From positions 1 to 23,221 of IMG/VR virus record IMGVR_UViG_3300000313_000014: DNA of 23,221 nucleotides; one strand, 5' to 3'. The notes under the pieces were generated by a model. That model had not been told where the DNA came from, did not search any database, and saw only the letters and a program-made list of their open reading frames with translations. Position numbers and translations under genes: made by a program. This stretch comes from a virus. Below are positions 1 to 7,900 of this stretch, in pieces; within the stretch, counting starts at the first letter, position 1; each line of letters starts with the position of its first letter.

Positions 1-402
1 AAAGGGTTCCATGAAAGCACCGCCATCCAAAAGATACACAAATTGATGGCTTTCAAGAACGTCCGCTGCTATGCAGAGATCCGACCATGTATCAACTCTT
101 CGAAACGTCGTCTTACCCGCTGCATCCGTAACAGATAATTGTTTCCGGCTTACATTCCATACCCATTTCCAACCTGTCTGCAACGCATCGTATACTGCGG
201 GATCGTTATCTCCCCACAAAACATTTAGTGCTGACATAAAATCCATTGTAGCCTCATCACCATACACAATGACGTCTGCATCGATGCCAAATGAGCCGAG
301 CGGTTTCAGCCGGACACTAAAAAACGGTTCCGGTGGCCGAGCCAAACTTTTGCTCATACCACCAAAACCGATATTATTATTTATGATTAATCCTGTAGGC
401 AC
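1..402 (-). CDS. Unknown tail-region protein, N-terminal 134 residues (runs off window)
   Basis: This open frame runs without a stop to the left edge, so only the first 134 codons are seen. I chose the GTG at 400-402 because AAAGGAGG lies 8 bases upstream; the protein begins MPTGLIINNNIGFGGMSK. It starts 14 bases after the stop of the preceding tail gene and so belongs to the same transcript. The visible part is soluble-looking, tryptophan-rich around residues 70-90 (the WKWVW stretch), with no signal peptide or membrane segment. I do not recognise a family. Position after three tail-tip-like paralogs suggests a virion or tail-tip role, by inference only. Confidence 0.75.
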   Translation of the reverse strand, partial: MPTGLIINNNIGFGGMSKSLARPPEPFFSVRLKPLGSFGIDADVIVYGDEATMDFMSALNVLWGDNDPAVYDALQTGWKWVWNVSRKQLSVTDAAGKTTFRRVDTWSDLCIAADVLESHQFVYLLDGGAFMEPF

Positions 403-416
403 TTTTCATGCCTCCT

Positions 417-1520
417 TTATTGTTGGACCGAAAATCCGTCCATACCATAGATACCCCGACGACGCGTATACGGAAACACTTGATGCAGCAGTCCCGATTT
501 CGGATAGCTGATTTCGTACATCTGCCCAGGTGCCACATTCCGCATCGATATAAAATAGACTCCTGGTACGTAACCGACTGGCGAGAAATTCCGCAGACCA
601 TCAGGATCTCGTAGCACATACGCGATAAGGTTCATGTTCACCGTAATGCAGTTCAGCGTGTTCACATTGCGACCGCTGTCCGTGGTGTTTTGACTCTGCA
701 GCTTACTATAGTCCGGAATAAATGCATTCCATTTTGCTGCTGCTGGCACTTCGCTCGTCTTAACCGGTAATGCCAACTGTTTTCCCGTATAAGCATAACT
801 GATATTTGAAGCATCATTCGGACCGGCACTTGCCCATAGAACCGATGGGTTTCGAAGTGGCGCTGCATCGATATCTGCTCGCAAGAATGTTGCTGCATTG
901 GTCGTCATAGAAAAAAGCGGCACGCTCTCTGTCTCAATAGTTGTGGCATCAAATGTTTTAGATGCCGTAAACATATTGTAGCTGTTGCGACTGCCAGATA
1001 AGATTAAGCCACCATCCCAGTCACCAATTTTCTGCAGCGCACCCAATGCAAGGTGCTGAAATACCCCATCCGTTTCCACACTTACGATAAGTAGTGGTGC
1101 CGGGTCCGTAATTGTATTGCAATATAACGTGTGACTGCCCGCCGGATTTACCGGAATTCCTACACCAAGAACCTCCTGCGTACCAACATGCTTTGGAGCA
1201 TTCGGCTGATCATACCAATAGCCAGAAGCAGGCTTATCCGTATGCGCTGTGCTGGCCACAAGACCAATGCCATATGCATTGCCATCATTTCGCTGGGATG
1301 GAAATATCTTCTTTCCGGCCGCTGTCCGAAACTGTCCGAACACGGTACCATCTGCAGACTTCAGACTGAGTAGCACCCCATCCGAATTACTACTCCCATC
1401 GATCGGCAGATCACTCACGCAATTTTGTAAGACGGTCCAGCCATTGGCCGCTGCGAATTCACTAACCTTTGTCAGTATAGCTGCCGCGTCCACAAGACCT
1501 GTATATTTTTGATATGCCAT
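417..1520 (-). CDS. Tail-tip/virion protein, third tandem paralog
   Basis: A 367-residue protein beginning MAYQKYTGLV. The ATG at 1518-1520 is preferred over the one at 1524-1526 because GGAGG sits 7 bases before it but only 2 before the other. The layout follows the two genes upstream: a short helical N-terminus, a W-x-V-L-Q strand near residue 28, a GQFRT strand near 62, and a C-terminal block with VYFISMRNV followed by a YEISYP turn and FPYTRRR. This parallels the blocks ending in NIFRRED and WEDRKF in the neighbours. No enzymatic motif is seen. It starts only 2 bases after the upstream stop, so the three genes are co-translated. A structural tail or receptor-contact role is inferred from position and family pattern. 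Confidence 0.7.
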   Translation of the reverse strand: MAYQKYTGLVDAAAILTKVSEFAAANGWTVLQNCVSDLPIDGSSNSDGVLLSLKSADGTVFGQFRTAAGKKIFPSQRNDGNAYGIGLVASTAHTDKPASGYWYDQPNAPKHVGTQEVLGVGIPVNPAGSHTLYCNTITDPAPLLIVSVETDGVFQHLALGALQKIGDWDGGLILSGSRNSYNMFTASKTFDATTIETESVPLFSMTTNAATFLRADIDAAPLRNPSVLWASAGPNDASNISYAYTGKQLALPVKTSEVPAAAKWNAFIPDYSKLQSQNTTDSGRNVNTLNCITVNMNLIAYVLRDPDGLRNFSPVGYVPGVYFISMRNVAPGQMYEISYPKSGLLHQVFPYTRRRGIYGMDGFSVQQ

Positions 1521-1522
1521 AT

Positions 1523-2902
1523 TCATTCCTCCAATCGGATTAAAAGATTCATCATCTTCGATATTTTTTCTATGCGACGTTCTTGGACCAGCAGAGTGTC
1601 GACATCACAATTGTAAACAACCCCCGCATGACCTGGGATGTGAAATTTACGATCTTCCCAACCATTCGGGATTGAGAGATATTTTTTACCGCTGATCGTA
1701 ATTTCACCGTACTCTTTCATTGGCCGGCTCGAAAAAAACATGTAAGGGAGCTTTCCAAGAATGCCCCTGCATTCACTATCCATCTGCAGAAGCTCTATTG
1801 GTTCAAGCTTCAGCTTTCCATAGCCATGCGCAAAATCTTCAATATCATTTTCCGTCGGTCGAATACGAAATTTTATGTTTTGTGGCCGTGCCGGTTCCTG
1901 CCTTACAAAATGGTAATTTGTTACGTATCCATTGCAGACATGATCTGCAACAGCCGTAATAGCCTGTACATAGTTTGCATAGCCCTGCCACGTTCCATCC
2001 GGGTGGCAAAGCATTACCTGCGTAGGAATACCTGCCGCGTCCCCAGCTGCTGTTGCAAATGGTGCAATTCCATGTGTAAGGCTCCACTGCTGTGGACGAT
2101 AATCCAGCCGCATACCAATAACGGGTACCGGACTTCTCTGATTTGGCGAATACCAATAATTCCTGCCAACCGAAACAAGACCAGACGTTCCACCAACAAC
2201 TGCTGCAGGAAAAGCGTATTCGCCGCCATCATACGGCTCAAATTGGCCCAGGAATGCACTGTCCCAAACTTCTGCATTATTCATAACTATAATGAGCCGC
2301 TGCGCATCCTTAACAAGCCAAAATTTAAATACGTCGATTGTTGGCCCAGTAAAGTCTATGCTTAACGTGGGATACCCACAACCTGGGAGCAATGGCGGAT
2401 TGTAGTCAACCTTACCGCCATTTTCCTGCATATATTGAAGCGGTAGCAATTTGATGTTGGAAAAGTCTATACCCCCGCCTTGCTCCTGCCAATCAAGTTC
2501 TGCTGAATATTGCTTGAATATTCCAAGATGGAGGACCTGCGCTGAAGCTTCAAAAATGTCTGGTGTTTCAACAAACGGCATCTTAGCTGCATCAAAATCT
2601 TTCCCCGGCTTATTTAGTCCATTTGGACTCCATACAAAATGCGTGGCTAGATTCTTCTTTTGCAGGAACCAGTCTGCATAGGTTTTCCCCTTCTCAATTT
2701 CATTCGGTAACAACCCAATATATTGATATTCTCCTGACTCTCTACCTGCCGCTTTCAGAATTGTACCGCGTGGCCATGGCTCATTACGCATAAGTGTCCA
2801 GGCATCATCTCCCTGAACAGTTTTGTCCGTTACCCATGTAATAATCTGAGTAATAAGATTATCAAAGCTTGCAGCTGTTCCTTTTGTAATTTTTATGGCC
2901 AT
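1523..2902 (-). CDS. Tail-tip/virion protein, second tandem paralog
   Basis: A 459-residue protein starting MAIKITKGTA at an ATG 4 bases after the preceding stop. Residues 34-43 (AWTLMRNEPW) and 58-66 (EYQYIGLLP) match the upstream paralog's VWQLMRPV and DEIYIGMKI. Residues 193-240 contain FKFWLVKDAQRLIIVMNN, AFLGQFEPY and FPAAVVGGTSG in the same order as the paralog's YWLTANTSRITFRV, AYLGFFKP and YPYPMAIGGSS. A segment at about 110-175 has no counterpart upstream and makes this copy the longest. The AYLGF-P-YPYP-IGGSS pattern resembles virion proteins encoded behind the tape measure in other long-tailed phages, from memory only. The exact structural role is unknown. Confidence 0.72.
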   Translation of the reverse strand: MAIKITKGTAASFDNLITQIITWVTDKTVQGDDAWTLMRNEPWPRGTILKAAGRESGEYQYIGLLPNEIEKGKTYADWFLQKKNLATHFVWSPNGLNKPGKDFDAAKMPFVETPDIFEASAQVLHLGIFKQYSAELDWQEQGGGIDFSNIKLLPLQYMQENGGKVDYNPPLLPGCGYPTLSIDFTGPTIDVFKFWLVKDAQRLIIVMNNAEVWDSAFLGQFEPYDGGEYAFPAAVVGGTSGLVSVGRNYWYSPNQRSPVPVIGMRLDYRPQQWSLTHGIAPFATAAGDAAGIPTQVMLCHPDGTWQGYANYVQAITAVADHVCNGYVTNYHFVRQEPARPQNIKFRIRPTENDIEDFAHGYGKLKLEPIELLQMDSECRGILGKLPYMFFSSRPMKEYGEITISGKKYLSIPNGWEDRKFHIPGHAGVVYNCDVDTLLVQERRIEKISKMMNLLIRLEE

Positions 2903-2906
2903 ACGA

Positions 2907-3806
2907 TCACGCCCATTCTATGACATGATACTGATCATCTTCGCGCCGAAAGATGTTGTTAAAAATCTTGTAGGTTTTATCCTTGTATATAACATTATCT
3001 TTAACCGACAAATCTGCTCGACCACCAATCCAATACAAACCATCAAACTCTCCTACCATCCCTACTGGATCTGTCTCATAGAGCATAACCGGATATAACA
3101 TATGATCTTCCATTGTGGCTTCTTGCTTGGATTTTTTGTAAATCGTAAGTGTATCTACAGGTGCGGTATTGATAGGCCACGTCAAAAGGGTGCTGCCACC
3201 AAATCGCCAAGCACCATCCGGCCGACGAATGCAGAGGGATGAATACCCACTCTGTGAAATCTGCGGACTCAAGAAAAGGCTGTGTTCATTGCCTTTATTA
3301 TTCCAAGCATTGCCCTCATATGAACTACCACCGATTGCCATTGGATACGGATACTGCCGTTCAATGGCCACCGGCTTAAAAAATCCCAGATAAGCACCCT
3401 CATACTGGTTCGACATTTCTACGCGAAAAGTAATCCGGCTAGTGTTTGCCGTAAGCCAATACGTCATAAATACATCTTTGGCAAGTGGTACACAAGGCAA
3501 TTTGTCTTTATATATAGCACCCGGCTGCTCATACCATTCAAGATTTTCATCATAGCCACAAAAACCATTCAGAAGAATATTCTCCTGATCCGTTCCCTGT
3601 GCTTTGATTTTCATACCGATATAAATTTCATCCTTGCCATCACCGACACCTTTGAGAATAACCTCTGTCGTATCGGAGGTAACAGCAACCGGTCGCATCA
3701 GTTGCCATACATTGCCAGCCGTAAAATTATTGCTATCAATGAGAAAAGACGTAATGTTTTGTAATAACTGCTTAACGGTTGTTGCCGTTGCGTTTAATAC
3801 TGCCAA
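2907..3806 (-). CDS. Tail-tip/virion protein, first tandem paralog
   Basis: A 299-residue protein translated from a TTG at 3804-3806, with GGAGG 9 bases upstream; the N-terminus is MAVLNATATT. Blocks in order: GNVWQLMRPV (31-40), DEIYIGMKI (59-67), YWLTANTSRITFRV (116-129), AYLGFFKP (138-145), YPYPMAIGGSS (152-162), CIRRPDGAWRFGG near 200, and a C-terminal beta region with GLYWIGGR and YKIFNNIFRR. It is the shortest of three tandem paralogs and probably the closest to the basic fold. It follows a moron-like metalloprotease gene and a terminator, so readthrough or antitermination is needed to express it with the late operon. A distal tail or adhesion role is inferred. Confidence 0.72.
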   Translation of the reverse strand: MAVLNATATTVKQLLQNITSFLIDSNNFTAGNVWQLMRPVAVTSDTTEVILKGVGDGKDEIYIGMKIKAQGTDQENILLNGFCGYDENLEWYEQPGAIYKDKLPCVPLAKDVFMTYWLTANTSRITFRVEMSNQYEGAYLGFFKPVAIERQYPYPMAIGGSSYEGNAWNNKGNEHSLFLSPQISQSGYSSLCIRRPDGAWRFGGSTLLTWPINTAPVDTLTIYKKSKQEATMEDHMLYPVMLYETDPVGMVGEFDGLYWIGGRADLSVKDNVIYKDKTYKIFNNIFRREDDQYHVIEWA

Positions 3807-3828
3807 ATGTATCGACCTCCTTTAAATT

Positions 3829-3842
3829 TGGGCATAAGAAAA
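3829..3842 (-). repeat. 14-bp repeat TGGGCATAAGAAAA (copy 1)
   Basis: On the plus strand this reads TGGGCATAAGAAAA, identical to 16295-16308. Both copies sit immediately 3' (in the transcription direction) of a terminator hairpin that closes a probable accessory gene. Confidence 0.8.
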
Positions 3843-3863
3843 CCGTCCTTGAAAAAGGACGGT
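3836..3863 (-). terminator. Rho-independent terminator after the metalloprotease gene
   Basis: On the minus strand a perfect 9-bp stem ACCGTCCTT/AAGGACGGT (3855-3863 with 3842-3850) closes a TTTC loop and is followed by TTTCTTATG. It lies 24 bases past the metalloprotease stop and before the TTG of the next tail gene. It therefore separates the accessory gene from the late operon. Confidence 0.85.
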
Positions 3864-3887
3864 CAAAATGTAAATTAAACATTGTTT

Positions 3888-4865
3888 TTATAACACTAAA
3901 TCAATCCATAATGAACCAGTTTCCAAGTAACGCGGCTTAATTCCTATAACTGTAAAACCTTGCTCAATTATGTCATATAAGCTTTCAAAAGAAGCCTCTG
4001 AATAGTCCATTCCCATTGCTTGAAAGATTTTCGCAAAATCCAGCAAAACATTTTTCATAGCTGGATTTATATTCTCCATTTTTTCAGCCAGTTCTTTCCA
4101 AAACAGCACAGATTCTGTATCTTCCATAGACTCTAGAAATCCTATAGCCCGTCCAAAGCTATCAAACAATCTCGATAATACAATATTTGCTTCTTGCCAC
4201 ATTTGAAGCAAATCATGATGTACAAGATAATTTTGATATGATTCTCTTATTGATTGTTGTGTCAAGTAAAAAATATCAACCGGTGAAAATATGGTTTCCC
4301 GCAATGCTTCTTTATCGGTTTTAATTAATTGATATGCTACCTTGTTAGCTATACGCTCGCTATTGACAGATCTAGCTATAAATTCCTTTATCCCTCGCCA
4401 GTCATCCACTAAAGGCTGTTCTTCCCTGCCCCTAATAGAATTCACTGCTAACTTTTCACCAACATGGGTTAATTCATGTACTATTACTGTACAAGGAAAA
4501 CTTTCAGCATCTATAGCTCCAGCAACTATATTTTCAAAAAATATTATACCTGCGAACTCTCTATCACCATTTCTCCAATTAAAAATTTTTCCTGCCAAAA
4601 CATTTCCTTTTAATGGCGCTGTCACTGAAGGTGTCCCATCTAACAAATGGCTAATAAATTTATTATATGACCGAACAACATTATCAGAAACTACAATTAC
4701 CTTCAAACAATTCCCTAACGGATAATAATTTTCTACATATTTTATAGCTTCCTTAAACATTTTATCCAAAAGCTGTTTAACTTCTGCACTATTCCATGCT
4801 GGTTTATTATTGTCAATTACGATGGCATATTCGCCATCAGAAATTGTTTCATATTCTTTTAACAT
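3888..4865 (-). CDS. HExxH metalloprotease, probable moron gene
   Basis: A 325-residue protein from the ATG at 4863-4865, preceded by AGGGGTGAT (close to the full anti-SD complement) with 7 bases between. Residues 127-136 read VIVHELTHVG, a classic zinc-binding HExxH. Acidic residues about 27-36 positions later (GIKEFIARSVNSERIA, 158-173) could supply the third ligand, as in gluzincin-type peptidases. There is no signal peptide or membrane segment. The gene is visibly richer in A and T than the tail genes around it, and has a likely promoter in front and a terminator behind, so it looks like cargo inserted between tape measure and tail-tip genes. The substrate is unknown. It could act in the lysogen, in superinfection exclusion, or be packaged. 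A degenerate non-catalytic fold cannot be excluded. Confidence 0.75.
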   Translation of the reverse strand: MLKEYETISDGEYAIVIDNNKPAWNSAEVKQLLDKMFKEAIKYVENYYPLGNCLKVIVVSDNVVRSYNKFISHLLDGTPSVTAPLKGNVLAGKIFNWRNGDREFAGIIFFENIVAGAIDAESFPCTVIVHELTHVGEKLAVNSIRGREEQPLVDDWRGIKEFIARSVNSERIANKVAYQLIKTDKEALRETIFSPVDIFYLTQQSIRESYQNYLVHHDLLQMWQEANIVLSRLFDSFGRAIGFLESMEDTESVLFWKELAEKMENINPAMKNVLLDFAKIFQAMGMDYSEASFESLYDIIEQGFTVIGIKPRYLETGSLWIDLVL

Positions 4866-4885
4866 TGCACAAATCACCCCTAATT

Positions 4886-4915
4886 ATTATACAGCTATAT
4901 AGATTAATTCATCAA
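4886..4915 (-). promoter_or_regulatory. Sigma-70/A type promoter for the metalloprotease gene
   Basis: On the minus strand TTGATG (4910-4915) and a perfect TATAAT (4886-4891) are 18 bases apart, in the gap between tape measure and metalloprotease genes. The predicted start at about 4879 falls at the edge of the ribosome binding site (4873-4881), so the leader would be very short. The surroundings are AT-rich, so chance matches are possible. Confidence 0.55.
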
Positions 4916-4931
4916 TATAAATCAAGGTTAC

Positions 4932-7900
4932 TCACCTACTTATTCTCTTATGCAGTTCAGCATCTAATTTGGCATTTTTTATTCTTGATTTATTAATTTC
5001 ATTCCGAATAAAAGACTTTCCATAAGCATCAAACACAGCATGTCCATCAATGTAATTTGCAATATGCACTGGGGAACTAATATTTGCACCAAAGTCTGTC
5101 ATAAATTTACTTGTCATGCCTGATGTGACCCCACCCACAACTCCACCACGTGCAAATTTGGGTAATTTCATTCGCATATTACTAAAAGTGCCATTATTTA
5201 TACGCCGAAGCATACCACTAATTCTCTTCTTAAAAGTGCCATCATTAATACTTTGAAGTAACGGGGTTCCGACCTCTTTTGCTCCCTTTGCTGTTACAAC
5301 AAATTCTTTTCTAGATAACAAGCTAAGTATGCTATCGCTTGTCGTTGTACCTGGCCCCTCAGTAAGACCACCTTCTGCAAAACGAGGCACATCGGCAAGA
5401 TTTCCAGCCGAAAACGTATAGGCTGCTGTGTTCAAAGCTGAGGATGCTCCAGACGGGGCATTGAGCTGTGTTGTAGCTGATTGCAAAGTTGATATTGCCC
5501 GCGTAGCAAAATCATTAATGGATTGCAAAAATATATCAGCTTGTGAAATAAATGTAGATGTATAACCTGCCGATTGGCTGAGAACACCACTAATCTTTCC
5601 TGTTTGTTGTGTAAATCCATCAAGCAAGTTTCCAGAATAAGCGAAACGGTCATCATATCCTGTATTATATCCTTTGTTCTTATCCCCTAGAAATGACTTG
5701 TCAGATTGTGCAAGCGGCTTCGTAACATCACCGCTATAACCAAAGCTCATGTTGTATCCAGTATTCTGCAACGGATTCATATCCTTGACCGGAAACCATT
5801 GTTTCATAAGATCGTCACGAATAGACTCTGCAAAAATTTTCTGCATCGATTTTAATACTGAAGTAATAAGATCATTTAGTGCATCCAGTAAGTTTTCCGC
5901 TTGATTGACCCCATCCGTAAGGAAAGTTACCAAACCATCATCAAGAGCCTGTTTGCCGGACTGCCCGATCTTTTCTAGCAACGTTGGCATCTTTTCTAAC
6001 TGTTTATTCAATAAGATGGATTCCTGTAGCCCTGGAATCGTAATGAGCTGCAATGATTGTATTCTGGTATTCAAAACCGCAATCATAGATTCTGAATCCT
6101 GACGCTCTGTACTACCCTCGCTGCTCTTATTTCGGATATCCTGCTGTGTCAGCAGTTCTCTCTTATCATTTTCCAACAATTTCCGGTACATCTTTACTTC
6201 AGTCTGCTGAACAATACCCTCATCTTTTGCCTTTTTAGCAGTTATCGCTTTTTTAGCATTATCCTTCTGGCTTGTCGTCATAGAGAAGTTATTTTCCACC
6301 AAATTGGTTCGGAACGCGGCATAATCATCAATACGCTGAATCCAATCTTTATAGATGCTGCCAAGACTATTGAATACCTTATCAACTTCTTCTTTTATCG
6401 ACCTATATTCCTTAAGCCCTCCGTTATTCTGGTAATGAACCATAGCTTTTTCTAACTCATGAATCTGATTTCCAACTGAATCAAGTTTCGGTTTCCCTGC
6501 TGCATCGACTTGTTTCGTTACGCCATCTATGCCATCCACAAAATCCCCAAAATATTTTTCAACTGCGTCCTTTGCATCATAGAGTCCAAGCGAAATCCTG
6601 TATCCCATTTTACTAGCGGTATCCTGCAAATCTTTAACATTTAAATCAAGATCTTGCTTGATATACTTTGTCTGTATGGCATAGGTTTTTTCCTCATATA
6701 TCGCTTGTAATTTTTTTCTAGTATCTGCATTATCACTTGAACCATATTTTCGCATCTCTTGGGCTGTCTTTATTGTTTCAATAGCGATTTCTTCTTGCAT
6801 ACCCTTAGACATGGTTTCTGACAGTTTCAGGTCAATACCCAATTTATCAAGCAAGTCTTTTTCATATTTAGTAAGTGCTTCTAATGAATCCGCATTATGC
6901 AGTACCATGTTATTGGTTAACTGGCTGGCATCGATTGTGTTAAATGTCGGCTGTTTATCTAAATTACCATTTGCGTTAGCTGAAACCGGAGTACCACCTA
7001 CACCGCCGCGTGCACCGGACAAATCATAATGACTTCCTTCATCGCCAGCGGCAAAACCATATTTCTCAGCAAGTTTGACAAACAAATCATCAAAGCCTCT
7101 GACATTAACAATATCAGCTTTCCAACCGCCTTCATGGCCCCATTCTCCTGACGCATGGTAACCTGTCTCAGCACCACCCGTGAGCATAAGTTTTTGCCCA
7201 GTTTGTTCCAAAAATTCTTTAGCTAAACCATTCAGCGCATTTTTCACCGTTGCCTGCATATTGGATACGTTGGTTACGTCCTCATTCTCGTTATTCACAT
7301 CAATGACTCGATTATCCAACCCGTGATAATCGTTTTCCGTTGGTGGTGCATAACCGCGTCCTGCAAGACGATTTTGCTCATTTATAATATCCGCCTGACT
7401 ATAGGCATCTGCATACGCCTTTTTGAGCGAATCCGTTATCATTCTTAAATCCGGAATATAGCTCATAGATCCATAGTTGTTTTTTACTGCATCAACATAG
7501 TTCTGAGTTTCCTTATACGGAGGTGTCCCGTTATATTTCTGTACAGCTTGCGCTCCTGCATTATATGCCGCTGCAGCCTTTTCGAAATCCCCATCAAATG
7601 TTGCCAACATATCAGCCAAATAGCGGGTTCCACCATCAATATTTTCATAAGCATTGTGCGGATCGACACCAAGTCCTGCAGCCGTATCCGGCATGAGCTG
7701 CATAAGACCAATCGCTCCCGCATCTGATACAACATCTTGTTTACCACCGGATTCCTGTTTCATTAATGCAAGTACCATGCGTGGGTCTACGCCATATTTC
7801 AATGATGAATTCATGGCTGCATCAACATATGAAGCATCTATTCCGCTGCTTTTCCCCCACGCTTCAAGCAATTGCTGTATCTGTGATTCCTGAGCAATTG

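Noticed and set aside
1826-2365. A 179-codon plus-strand open frame opposite a tail gene
   Set aside because: It lies wholly antisense to a well-supported gene, has no ribosome site and odd composition (Arg, Cys, Asn rich). It is a shadow frame.
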